The notes: generated by a model not told the origin, from the letters alone. 64,000 nt of DNA from Gilvimarinus chinensis DSM 19667 (GCF_000377745.1 NZ_KB898706.1:62001-126000); one strand, 5' to 3'. Shown: positions 46,013 through 54,178, numbered from the stretch's first letter. A program made the numbers and translations.

Positions 46013-46429
46013 ATGAGCTACGACATACGCTTTAAACGCATTTACCAGCAGGCCGATTCGTCCGATGGCACCCGTATTCTGGTGGATCGGCTCTGGCCTC
46101 GCGGCCAGAGCAAAGACGATGTGCCCATGGATGACTGGTACAAAGAGGCCTCTCCCTCAAGCGACTTACGCCGCTGCTGGCACCGCGGCGAACTCACAGA
46201 GGATGCCTTCAGCCACGCCTATCGCCACCAGTTGGACAAAGCCCCCGAAACACTTTTGCCACTTCTGCGGGCCGCGCGCCAAGGCACCGTCACTTTGCTG
46301 ACGGCCAGCCGCGAGCCTGAACACTCCCACTTGCCGGTACTACGCCGTGCCTTGCTGGATGCGCTGGAAGTCGAAGACGCTGCCGACCAAAGTGAGCCCG
46401 CCTCTGCGGTGTGCTACCAAAAGCACTAA
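46013..46429 (+). CDS. DUF488 family protein
   Basis: The 138-residue protein carries the DUF488 hallmarks: TRILVDRLWPRGQSKDD, WYKEASPSSDLRRCW and VTLLTASREPEHSH. The family has no settled function, though some members are linked to uracil-DNA-like or nucleotide biology by context only. It starts 23 bp after the symporter stop and may be co-transcribed. Confidence 0.9.
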   Translation: MSYDIRFKRIYQQADSSDGTRILVDRLWPRGQSKDDVPMDDWYKEASPSSDLRRCWHRGELTEDAFSHAYRHQLDKAPETLLPLLRAARQGTVTLLTASREPEHSHLPVLRRALLDALEVEDAADQSEPASAVCYQKH

Positions 46430-46447
46430 CCTGTCCATGGTAAAATG

Positions 46448-46471
46448 CCCGTTTTGATGACAGAAAACGGG
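46448..46471 (+). promoter_or_regulatory. Hairpin directly before the FKBP start codon
   Basis: CCCGTTTT (46448-46455) and AAAACGGG (46464-46471) form a perfect 8-bp stem with an 8-nt loop. It ends one base before the ATG at 46473 and occupies the usual Shine-Dalgarno position, where no AGGAG-like sequence is seen. It could control translation or end upstream transcripts. Confidence 0.45.
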
Positions 46472-46472
46472 T

Positions 46473-46898
46473 ATGGCAAAGAAGAAACTCAACAAAGGCT
46501 CCTCGGGCCAGAATCGTGCGGCAAGCGACAGCTTCATGGATAAATACCGTCAAAAAGACGGTGTACAGGAAACCGCCAGTGGCTTGTTATATCGGGTGAT
46601 CGAGGAGGGTGACGGCATGACCCCCACCGAAGCGGACAGCGTTGAAGTGAATCAGCGCATTCAGTTGGTGGGTGGTAAAGTCATCGGCGACACTTACAAA
46701 GAAGGCATGCCCGACGAGTTCAGCATGAAAGAAGCCATTCCCGGCATTCGCGAAGGCCTGCAGTTGATGCAAGAGGGAGCGCGCTACGAGTTCGTGGTGC
46801 CGCCGGATTTAGCCTGGGGTAAGAAAGGCGTGGGCAATAAAATTGGTCCCAATGCCGTGCTGATTTTTGATTTAAGATTAATGAAAGTACGGTTTTAA
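46473..46898 (+). CDS. FKBP-type peptidyl-prolyl isomerase
   Basis: The 141-residue protein has a short charged N-terminus and an FKBP domain: GLLYRVIEEGDG, VNQRIQLVGGKVIGDTY, AIPGIREGLQLMQEGARYEFVVPPDLAWG and the ending AVLIFDLRLMKV. It catalyses proline cis/trans isomerisation and has no signal peptide, so it is cytoplasmic. The start lacks a clear Shine-Dalgarno and follows a hairpin. It ends 15 bp before the end of the convergent LysR gene. Confidence 0.88.
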   Translation: MAKKKLNKGSSGQNRAASDSFMDKYRQKDGVQETASGLLYRVIEEGDGMTPTEADSVEVNQRIQLVGGKVIGDTYKEGMPDEFSMKEAIPGIREGLQLMQEGARYEFVVPPDLAWGKKGVGNKIGPNAVLIFDLRLMKVRF

Positions 46899-46913
46899 TT
46901 TATTTTGAAGAAT

Positions 46914-47822
46914 TTACGGTGTCTTGCTGAGCCTGTCCCAATAGGGGTGGTCAGTAAACACCGCCGCGAAATAATCAATAAAGGCTCGCACCTTCGGCGC
47001 CAGCTGGCGTGAACTTGGGTACACCGCCCAAAGGGCTGTGTTAGACACCAGTGGGTAGTCTTGCAGAATGTGTATCAAGCTTCCTTGCTGCAGGTGTTGA
47101 TAGGCACTCCAGGTGGAGTTGATGGTGATGCCCAGGCCCAGTGCGCAGGCGTCGCGCACGGCTTCGCCGTTGTCGGTGCGCAGGCGGCTCTTCACTTTAA
47201 TAACTTGGTTACCTGCTGGGCCTGAGAATGACCAAGTATCCAGACCGGTAAGCGTCAGGCAGTGGTGGTCGGTAAGTTCTTGCGGTGTTTGCGGGGTGCC
47301 GTACTCTGCCAAGTAATCGGGTGAGGCGCAAAGTATGCGATTATCCGGCGCTAGTTTGCGCGCAATTAAGCTGGAGCTTTTAAGTTCTGCGTTGCGGATG
47401 GCAATGTCGAAACCGCCTTCAACCAAATCCACAATAGAATCAGAAAAGCGGCAGTCTAGGGTGAGGTTGGGGTAGGCCTGCATAAACCCTTTCATTTGCG
47501 GCATTAAATGCATACGTCCAAAGGAGGCCGGTGCGGTCAGGCGCAGGGTGCCGGCCGGGGAGTGGTTGCCGATGCCCACCGATGCCTGTGCAGCCTCCAC
47601 GCTTGCCAGCACATCTTCCGCATGAGGTAGAAAGGCCTCTCCGTCTTCGGTCAGCGAAACGTGCCGTGTGGTGCGATGCACCAGTCGGGTTCCCACGCTT
47701 TTTTCCAGCTTATTGATGTAACTACTGGCCACCGCAGGCGATAGGTTTTGTTCTTCGCCGGCCTGGCTGATGTTGTGGGTGCTGGCAACTCTAACGAATA
47801 GGCGCAGGTGGTCAATATTCAT
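46914..47822 (-). CDS. LysR-family transcriptional regulator
   Basis: This is a standard LTTR of 302 residues: HTH near the N-terminus (NISQAGEEQNLSPAVASSYINKLE), then an effector domain with LTAPASFGRMHLMP and PLVSNTALWAVYPSSR, as in regulators of the AaeR/DsdC-like crp group. I use the ATG at 47822, where the family's MNIDHLRLF begins, not the TTG upstream. It is divergent from the luciferase-like monooxygenase gene (112 bp apart) and probably controls it. Confidence 0.88.
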   Translation of the reverse strand: MNIDHLRLFVRVASTHNISQAGEEQNLSPAVASSYINKLEKSVGTRLVHRTTRHVSLTEDGEAFLPHAEDVLASVEAAQASVGIGNHSPAGTLRLTAPASFGRMHLMPQMKGFMQAYPNLTLDCRFSDSIVDLVEGGFDIAIRNAELKSSSLIARKLAPDNRILCASPDYLAEYGTPQTPQELTDHHCLTLTGLDTWSFSGPAGNQVIKVKSRLRTDNGEAVRDACALGLGITINSTWSAYQHLQQGSLIHILQDYPLVSNTALWAVYPSSRQLAPKVRAFIDYFAAVFTDHPYWDRLSKTP

Positions 47823-47934
47823 CGTATTTTCAACCAAAAATATAAAGTCATTGTGTTTTAATCGATATTATCATTGCATTGGGTGGCAAATACACTGTTC
47901 CTATGTGGAAAACAGAACTTAGGAAGTGTAAGCC

Positions 47935-48915
47935 GTGAATACGCCCATCAATGCCAGCTCTTTTGCTGAACTCAATCACGCCTACAATCGCGTGTTCAAG
48001 CCTGCGCGGTTAACCGTGGGGCTGGTGGCGCCGCTTGAGCGCTACGCGCAGACATCTGTGCCGAGTATGCAGCCACATATTGACCGGGTGCGGCTGGCCG
48101 AATCCCTGGGCTTTACCGCCGTGTGGTTGCGTGACGTGCCGTTTAATGTGCCGTCCTTTGGCGACGCAGGGCAGGCGTTTGACCCCTTTGTGTATTTGGG
48201 TTTTCTTGCGGCGCGCACATCGCAAATCGCCCTGGGCGTTTCCAGCATTGTGCTGCCCCTGCGTCATCCCGCTCATGTGGCGAAGGCGGCGGCCAGCGCT
48301 GATGTGCTCAGTCAGGGCCGTGTGTTAATGGGGGTGGCGTCCGGAGATCGACCTGAAGAGTACCCTGCCTTGAATAAGTCATTTGACAGCCGGGGCGAAC
48401 GTTTTCGCGATGCCATTTCTTATATCCAAAGCCTGTGGCAAAACCCCGCTCAGGTAAATAACCACTATGGCAACGTCAGTCCTGAGCTGGAGCTCTTACC
48501 CAAGCCAGTTGCGGGGCAAGTGCCGCTGCTGTTGACGGGCGGCAGCCAGCAATCACCCCAATGGCTTGCGCAACATGGTGACGGCTGGATGTTGTACCCG
48601 CGCGCCATCGAGCAACAGCAGGTGATTATCAATAAGTGGCGAGCGCGAGTGAAGGCGTTCGGGCGTTCGGCGCAACCGGTCATGCAGCCATTGTATATCG
48701 ATTTGCTGCCTGATCCGGATGCTCCGCCCGCGCCAATACACCTGGGACTGCGGGTAGGCAGCCGATACTTGCGAGAGCACTTACACCGTTTGCAGGCTAT
48801 TGGCGTCAATCATGTTGCGCTTAATTTACGCTTTAACCAGGCACCCATCGAGCCGACACTTGAAAAAATTGCGCGCGAGATTTTGCAAGAATTTCCCACC
48901 AATGAAATCCATTAA
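47935..48915 (+). CDS. Luciferase-like flavin monooxygenase (BA3436 family)
   Basis: The 326-residue LLM-class enzyme has LTVGLVAPLERYA, the VWLRDVPFNVPSFGDAGQ motif, IALGVSSIVLPLRHPAHVAKA and LMGVASGDRPEEYP, which are typical of the TIGR03571-type subfamily. It probably uses reduced FMN (F420 is unlikely in this group) to oxidise an unknown substrate. The start is GTG. The next gene follows within 32 bp. Confidence 0.85.
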   Translation: MNTPINASSFAELNHAYNRVFKPARLTVGLVAPLERYAQTSVPSMQPHIDRVRLAESLGFTAVWLRDVPFNVPSFGDAGQAFDPFVYLGFLAARTSQIALGVSSIVLPLRHPAHVAKAAASADVLSQGRVLMGVASGDRPEEYPALNKSFDSRGERFRDAISYIQSLWQNPAQVNNHYGNVSPELELLPKPVAGQVPLLLTGGSQQSPQWLAQHGDGWMLYPRAIEQQQVIINKWRARVKAFGRSAQPVMQPLYIDLLPDPDAPPAPIHLGLRVGSRYLREHLHRLQAIGVNHVALNLRFNQAPIEPTLEKIAREILQEFPTNEIH

Positions 48916-48947
48916 TGTTTAATTATTTTTCACATGAGGATGACCCC

Positions 48948-49937
48948 ATGAAAGCGATGACACTCAACGAATATGGCAGCAGCAAACATTTTACCGCGAG
49001 CGAGGTAGCAAAGCCTCAGGTTAAGGCAGGCCAGGTGCTGGTAAAAATTGCGGCCACCAGCGTTAACCCGGTGGATTACAAAATTCGCAGCGCCGGTGAA
49101 GACTTACCTTTCGCACCCGCTTTGCCTGCAATTTTAGGTATGGATTTCGCCGGTACTGTCGAGGCTGTAGGCGAAGGCGTTACCCATTTTGCTGTGGGTG
49201 ACGAAGTGTACGGCTGCGCCGGAGGCTTGGCCGATCTGCCCGGCACCCTGGCTGAATACATCAGTGCTGATGCACGCTTAATGGCTAAAAAACCGAAGAA
49301 CTTAAGTATGCAAGAAGCCGCCGCTTTACCTCTGGTAAGCATTACGGCGTATGAGGGCCTAACCCGCGCTGGAGTTAAAGCCGGAAGCAAAGTGCTTGTG
49401 CATGGTGGCTCGGGCGGTGTGGGTCATATCGCCGTGCAACTCGCCAAACACATGGGCGCTGATGTTTATGCTACGGGCGGAGGCGATAAACAACTCGAAT
49501 TGATTGCCTCATTAGGCGCTACCGGCATTAACTATAAAACCGAAAGCGTCGACGAATATGTTAATCAATATACGGACGGCAATGGGTTTGACGTTATTTA
49601 CGACACAGTAGGCGAAGCAAACTTACTAAACTCATTTCAAGCGATTGGGTTAAATGGACAGATAGCCACAACTTCAACCATGTCTGCCATTGATTTGACG
49701 ATGGCGCACATCAAAGGCGCAACTTTGCACGTGGTTTTTATGCTGCTGCCCATGCTGCATAACACCGGGCGGGAAGTGCATGGTCAGATTTTACAACAGG
49801 TCGCTGAGATCGCCGAATCGGACAGCCTTACACCTGTGCTGACGGAACAACAATTTACCTTGGAAAATACCGGGGCTGCGCACGACTACGCCGAAAGCGG
49901 TCAGGGTATGGGAAAGGTCGTAATTAGCATCGCGTAA
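48948..49937 (+). CDS. Zn-independent MDR: NADPH quinone reductase-like
   Basis: This is a medium-chain dehydrogenase/reductase of 329 residues: GroES-like N-terminus (ATSVNPVDYKIRSAGED), ILGMDFAGTVEAVGEGV, then the Rossmann loop HGGSGGVGHIAVQLAK. The Cys and His zinc ligands of alcohol dehydrogenases are missing, as in quinone reductases. The ATG at 48948 has GAGGA upstream. It is the second gene of the LysR-linked cluster. Confidence 0.85.
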   Translation: MKAMTLNEYGSSKHFTASEVAKPQVKAGQVLVKIAATSVNPVDYKIRSAGEDLPFAPALPAILGMDFAGTVEAVGEGVTHFAVGDEVYGCAGGLADLPGTLAEYISADARLMAKKPKNLSMQEAAALPLVSITAYEGLTRAGVKAGSKVLVHGGSGGVGHIAVQLAKHMGADVYATGGGDKQLELIASLGATGINYKTESVDEYVNQYTDGNGFDVIYDTVGEANLLNSFQAIGLNGQIATTSTMSAIDLTMAHIKGATLHVVFMLLPMLHNTGREVHGQILQQVAEIAESDSLTPVLTEQQFTLENTGAAHDYAESGQGMGKVVISIA

Positions 49938-49958
49938 CGATTAGCGCAGGAGTGCACA

Positions 49959-50762
49959 ATGACAAAAACTATTTTAATTACCGGTGCCACGGATGGCATT
50001 GGTTTATTAACCGCAAAAAAACTGGCCGCACAGGGACATCAGCTATGGGTCCACGGGCGCAACGCAAGCAAGCTTCAGCAAGTGGCCCAAACGCTATTTG
50101 AGTTGGGCGCGGGTGTTGTTGAAACCTATGTGGCGGACTTTTCCGATTTAGACCAGGTAAAAGCATTGGCGGGCGAGCTTAATCAATGTCATTCCCGGCT
50201 TGATGTGGTGATCAACAATGCCGGAGTTTACAAAACCTCCCAGCCGTTAAACAGCAAAGCGCAGGATATTCGGTTTGTGGTCAATACCTTGGCACCCTAC
50301 CTATTAACACAATCGCTATTGCCGCTAATGTCATCGGACGGGCGTGTGGTCAATGTAGTATCGGCCGCCCAAGCGCCAGTGAATGTTAAGGCGCTGTTAG
50401 GTGAAGTACACCTGCAAGATGATTTTTCTGCTTACGCGCAAAGCAAGCTCGCGCTAACCATTTGGTCGCGTCAAATGGCTCACGAGTTGCAGGGCAACGG
50501 GCCTGCGATTATTGCGGTAAACCCCGGTTCGCTGCTGGCCAGTAAAATGGTGCGTGAAGGGTTTGGTGTGGCCGGACACGATTTGGCAAAGGGTGCTGAT
50601 ATCCTCATTAAGGCCGCGCTCGGCGATAGTTTTTCTCAGGCATCGGGCTTGTATTTCGATAATGATCAAGGCGACTTTTCGCCGCCTCACAACGATGCGC
50701 TTGATGAACGAAAGAGTTTTTTAGTCATAGCCGCACTACAGAAAGTTCTCAATCAAGGGTAA
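49959..50762 (+). CDS. Short-chain dehydrogenase/reductase
   Basis: The 267-residue SDR has TGATDGIGLLTAKKL (cofactor loop), NNAGVYKT, the catalytic Ser region VVNVVSAAQ and Tyr-x3-Lys in YAQSKLAL. It lies 21 bp after the MDR gene, so both reductases and the monooxygenase probably act on one small molecule. Substrate unknown. It ends 168 bp before the guanidine riboswitch. Confidence 0.87.
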   Translation: MTKTILITGATDGIGLLTAKKLAAQGHQLWVHGRNASKLQQVAQTLFELGAGVVETYVADFSDLDQVKALAGELNQCHSRLDVVINNAGVYKTSQPLNSKAQDIRFVVNTLAPYLLTQSLLPLMSSDGRVVNVVSAAQAPVNVKALLGEVHLQDDFSAYAQSKLALTIWSRQMAHELQGNGPAIIAVNPGSLLASKMVREGFGVAGHDLAKGADILIKAALGDSFSQASGLYFDNDQGDFSPPHNDALDERKSFLVIAALQKVLNQG

Positions 50763-50929
50763 AGGCTTCGTTGTTACGTTATTGGTGCGTCATTACGTTA
50801 TTGTGCACTGCATTGGATCCTGCGGTCTTGGCGGGTGCCTTGGTTAGAATTCAAAAGTGCGGAGTATCAGCGGTTGAAGCGCGTTCTCGCACATTGGTAT
50901 AAGCTTTGCTGATATAACGACAAGAAGCA

Positions 50930-50980
50930 TCCGGGACGACCCGGAGCGGCTTGCCGTTTCTTTTGTCTGGACGACCAGGC
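50930..50980 (+). promoter_or_regulatory. Guanidine-II (mini-ykkC) riboswitch
   Basis: Two hairpins with ACGA tetraloops lie in tandem. The first pairs CCGGG (50931-50935) with CCCGG (50940-50944) around loop 50936-50939, plus one flanking T-A pair. The second pairs GTCTGG (50965-50970) with CCAGGC (50975-50980) around loop 50971-50974, including one U-G pair. They are separated by 20 nt. Paired ACGR-loop hairpins are the defining features of the guanidine-II class, where each loop helps bind one guanidinium. The Shine-Dalgarno AGGAGG (51007-51012) of the oxygenase gene follows 26 nt later, which suits translational control. Confidence 0.9.
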
Positions 50981-51019
50981 GGCGTTTTGAATATTCAACT
51001 TTATTCAGGAGGTTGCCCA

Positions 51020-52054
51020 GTGCCAGACAATTCGCCATCCCCCCATACTGCGTTTACCGCATTGCCTTGCGTTGATATCGCGGGTTTGTTCAGTGCCAAT
51101 GTTGCTGATCGTCAGGCCGTGGCCGATGAACTCGGCCGCGCCGCTCGTGAGGTGGGGTTTTTATACATCACCGGCCATGGTGTCAGCCCAGAACTGCAGT
51201 CGCGTTTACTGTCCCGCGCTAAAGATTACTTTGCCCAGCCTTTAGACGAAAAAATGCGTTTTTACATCGGCCAATCCGAGAACCACAGCGGCTATGTGCC
51301 CGAAGGGGAGGAAAAGCTCGGTGATGGCGCGGTGGACTGTAAAGAAGCCTACGACGTTAACTACGACTACCGCGCCGAGCTCGGCCGTCGGCCCATGTTG
51401 GGGCCAACCCAGTGGCCAGATGCGCCCGGTTTTAAAGAGGATGTAAAAAGCTATTATCAGGCGGCTCTGAATGTAGCCGACGCATTATTTCGCGGTTTTG
51501 CTCTGGCCTTACAGCTTGATGAAAACGCGCTAAGCCGCCATGTTAACCATCCGCCGAGTCAGCTGCGGATGATTCACTACCCTTACAACGAGCAAGCGCC
51601 CTCGGACCGCCCGGGCATTGGCGCCCATACCGATTACGAATGCTTCACTATTTTGCTGCCTACCGCTCCGGGGCTTGAGGTATTAAACGGTGCGGGGGAA
51701 TGGATTGACGTTCCTCTCAAAGACAACGCGTTTGTGATCAACATTGGCGACATGCTGGAGGTGTTAAGTAATGGCCAGTTTGTGGCCACTTCTCACAGAG
51801 TGCGTAAGGTAAAAGAAGAGCGTTATTCCTTTCCACTGTTTTGCGCCTGCGATTACGACACCGAAATTGCGCCTATTGAATCGCTGACAAAAGCAAATCC
51901 GGACCGCGACTACATTTCCCTTAAATGCGGCGACCATTTATACGCGCAAACCATTCAAACGTTTACCTATTTGAAAAACAAACTCGCGCGCGGCGAAATC
52001 AGCCTGCCCGAAAACTCTCAATCGGTGGATAGCTTTGGCTATCACGGCCAATAG
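51020..52054 (+). CDS. 2-oxoglutarate/Fe(II)-dependent oxygenase, isopenicillin N synthase family
   Basis: This 344-residue oxygenase belongs to the DIOX_N/2OG-FeII_Oxy group. The Fe ligands are His203 and Asp205 (GAHTDYE) and His259 (TSHRVRK); Arg268 in RYSFPLF binds 2-oxoglutarate. The GTG start at 51020 sits seven bases after AGGAGG; the frame upstream runs through the riboswitch and is not coding. It is the first gene behind a guanidine-II riboswitch, so its product is expected to rise with guanidine. Known relatives hydroxylate amino acids, and one relative (ethylene-forming enzyme) makes guanidine, so several substrates remain possible: guanidine itself, alkylguanidines or an arginine-like compound. 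Confidence 0.88.
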   Translation: MPDNSPSPHTAFTALPCVDIAGLFSANVADRQAVADELGRAAREVGFLYITGHGVSPELQSRLLSRAKDYFAQPLDEKMRFYIGQSENHSGYVPEGEEKLGDGAVDCKEAYDVNYDYRAELGRRPMLGPTQWPDAPGFKEDVKSYYQAALNVADALFRGFALALQLDENALSRHVNHPPSQLRMIHYPYNEQAPSDRPGIGAHTDYECFTILLPTAPGLEVLNGAGEWIDVPLKDNAFVINIGDMLEVLSNGQFVATSHRVRKVKEERYSFPLFCACDYDTEIAPIESLTKANPDRDYISLKCGDHLYAQTIQTFTYLKNKLARGEISLPENSQSVDSFGYHGQ

Positions 52055-52063
52055 GAGCTGGGT

Positions 52064-53011
52064 ATGCATTTAGTAGACATAGTTAATAACCACGCCTCTG
52101 CTGCGAAAAGTGGCGTGCCCGATTGGATGCTGGGCTACTTTAAGCGTCGCAGCATCAGTTTTTCCAATGGCGAGACAGACACAAAAACCCATGTGTGCTG
52201 GCTGCAAAGCCGCAACTTCACCATTGATTTACGCCTGCCCATAGAAAGTGAGCAAGTTGTTAACAAGCCATTGCAAGAGTACAGCGCGGCGGAATTACGC
52301 ACCTTGGGTAACTATGAAGGCTGGGTGGCCGACAGCGTATGGAACGGTGAAACGTTAGCCTGGGAAAATGAAATCGCGCTGCAGCTGCACGGCCGCTGGC
52401 AAGAGCCTGCTTACCTGAAACGGGTTGGCAACTGCATGATGGAATTCTGCCCCAGCGACGCCTATGTAGAAGACTGGCGTTTGCAGCCAAGCGCGCCGGG
52501 CCCGCTGATTGGCTTGAGATTACTGCAAGAAAAAAACCTAAGCACACAAACCATTACTCGTAACAGCGGTGGTTTGATTATTTGCGGTGATTACGCAGCA
52601 CTGGTGCTGGGGCGGCCGGAGCCTATCATGGCCGATTCTGCTAATGCCTTGCGTGAAAAAGCGCAATCCGCGGTGGGCGATAAAGCAGCCTTAAGTCAGC
52701 TTTTCGATTTTGAAACTTCGGTTGCCAAAGGCTCAATGCAAAATGGCTTTGCGGTTTCCTTAAGTACTTGCCCCGAGCGCATTGGTAAAGAAATTTTTAG
52801 CCTGGATGGGTTCAGTATAAGTCCAGACTCAAAAACGCTTACGCAAAATTTTGCAGCTACCGATGGCAGTGTCGTAGAAAGAGTCTACGCGATCGATACC
52901 ATTGAATCGGGAGTTGAGTTTACTCAGACAACGCCAACCTGCGAACCATCAAAGCAGTGGTTTGACCGCGAAAGCGAAACCCTGTGCCGTTATACCCAAC
53001 CCTGTTATTAA
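52064..53011 (+). CDS. Uncharacterised protein in the guanidine-regulated operon
   Basis: The 315-residue protein has no signal peptide or membrane helix. The first 130 residues read as beta strands with WLQSRNFTIDLRLP, a tight GYFKRRSISF opening and WENEIALQLHGRW, then MEFCPSDAYVEDWRL. This recalls a group of uncharacterised bacterial proteins with a WLQ...DLR.P pattern, but I cannot name a family. Its start is 9 bp after the oxygenase stop, with AGGAG, so it is translated in the same operon. It ends 17 bp before the next gene's ATG. Confidence 0.7.
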   Translation: MHLVDIVNNHASAAKSGVPDWMLGYFKRRSISFSNGETDTKTHVCWLQSRNFTIDLRLPIESEQVVNKPLQEYSAAELRTLGNYEGWVADSVWNGETLAWENEIALQLHGRWQEPAYLKRVGNCMMEFCPSDAYVEDWRLQPSAPGPLIGLRLLQEKNLSTQTITRNSGGLIICGDYAALVLGRPEPIMADSANALREKAQSAVGDKAALSQLFDFETSVAKGSMQNGFAVSLSTCPERIGKEIFSLDGFSISPDSKTLTQNFAATDGSVVERVYAIDTIESGVEFTQTTPTCEPSKQWFDRESETLCRYTQPCY

Positions 53012-53028
53012 TGCCGAGAGGTCAAACG

Positions 53029-54123
53029 ATGAAAAAGCTCCTTAGTCTATTGAGTGTACACAGTAAAAAAATTACCGCTGCGTTGTGTTTTCTGGCGTTG
53101 ATGTTTGGTGCTGCATCCGTGCAAGCGGCCGAGAAAAAATCCTTTAAAGTTGCCTGGTCTATTTACGCGGGCTGGATGCCTTGGGCTTATGCCAACGACA
53201 AAGGCATTATTAAAAAATGGGCCGATAAATACGGCATTGAGATTGAAGTGGTGCAGATGAACGACTACATCGAATCCATTAACCAGTTTACGGCCGGTGA
53301 ATTTGACGCCTGCGCCATGACCAATATGGATGCGCTGACTATTCCGGCTGCTTACGGTGTGGATACCACCGGCTTGATTTTGGGTGACTACTCAAACGGT
53401 AACGATGGTCTTGTACTTAAAAACGCCGACAGCATCGCCGACATTAAAGGCCGTAACGTTAACCTGGTAGAGCTTTCTGTGTCTCACTACTTTTTGGCCC
53501 GTGCACTGGATATGAACGGCATGTCAGAGCGCGACGTGACCGTGGTGAACACTTCAGATGCGGATGCGGTGTCAACGTTTATGACCGATGACGTCACCGC
53601 CGCTGCCGTGTGGAACCCGCAGCTGGGGATTATTCTCGACCGTGCCGAAGATGCTACGGAAGTGTTCACCTCAAAAGAAATACCGGGTGAAATTATCGAC
53701 ATGATGGCCGCCAATACCGACACCCTGAAAGACAACCCTGCCTTTGGTAAAGCGCTGGTGGGTGCCTGGTTTGAAACTCTGGCCCTGATGCAGGGCGACT
53801 CGGAAGAAGCGAAGGCCGCGCGCAGCTATATGGCCGACCAAGCCGGTACCGATTTAGCCGGGTACGAAGCGCAGTTGGCCGACACCATGCTGTTCTACAC
53901 ACCTGCGTCGGCGTATGAGTTTGCCAGCAATAAGGATCTTCTGGGTTTTATGGATAAAGTGCGCCAGTTCTCTTTTGACAAAGGTCTGCTGGGCGAAGCC
54001 AGCCCAAGCCCGGATGTCGTCGGTATGGAGTTCGCCGATGGCGCCGTACTTGGCGACAAAAGCAACATTAAACTTCGCTTTGATGCCAGCTACGTGAAAA
54101 TGGCTGCGGATGGGAAACTGTAA
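53029..54123 (+). CDS. Periplasmic substrate-binding protein, urea-carboxylase-region type
   Basis: The 364-residue protein has a signal peptide ending VQAAE and the NMT1/TauA-type solute-binding fold (VAWSIYAGWMPWAYANDKGI, DACAMTNMDALTIPAAYG, GLILGDYSNGNDGL). It resembles the periplasmic proteins of ABC systems found beside urea/guanidine carboxylase genes (TIGR03427 type). The ATG at 53029 is preferred because the signal peptide starts there. A strong terminator follows, and no permease or ATPase gene is adjacent, so the transporter is incomplete here or uses components encoded elsewhere. Confidence 0.85.
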   Translation: MKKLLSLLSVHSKKITAALCFLALMFGAASVQAAEKKSFKVAWSIYAGWMPWAYANDKGIIKKWADKYGIEIEVVQMNDYIESINQFTAGEFDACAMTNMDALTIPAAYGVDTTGLILGDYSNGNDGLVLKNADSIADIKGRNVNLVELSVSHYFLARALDMNGMSERDVTVVNTSDADAVSTFMTDDVTAAAVWNPQLGIILDRAEDATEVFTSKEIPGEIIDMMAANTDTLKDNPAFGKALVGAWFETLALMQGDSEEAKAARSYMADQAGTDLAGYEAQLADTMLFYTPASAYEFASNKDLLGFMDKVRQFSFDKGLLGEASPSPDVVGMEFADGAVLGDKSNIKLRFDASYVKMAADGKL

Positions 54124-54147
54124 TCTCGATTTCTCTGTAAGTTCTTT

Positions 54148-54178
54148 GCCCGGGTGCGTTAAGCCCCGGGCTTTTTTT
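54148..54178 (+). terminator. Strong Rho-independent terminator of the guanidine operon
   Basis: GCCCGGG (54148-54154) pairs with CCCGGGC (54165-54171) around a 10-nt loop, followed by seven T. It lies 24 bp after the binding-protein stop and closes the three-gene unit. Confidence 0.9.

Noticed and set aside
51020-52054. Naming the oxygenase an ethylene-forming enzyme
   Set aside because: It shares only motifs general to the 2OG oxygenase family with that enzyme. A guanidine producer behind a guanidine-induced switch would also be a self-amplifying loop, so the substrate is left open.
53029-54123. Calling the binding protein a nitrate or taurine transporter component
   Set aside because: The fold is shared, but sequence features and the guanidine riboswitch point to the urea-carboxylase-region group; no nitrate or sulfonate genes are adjacent.
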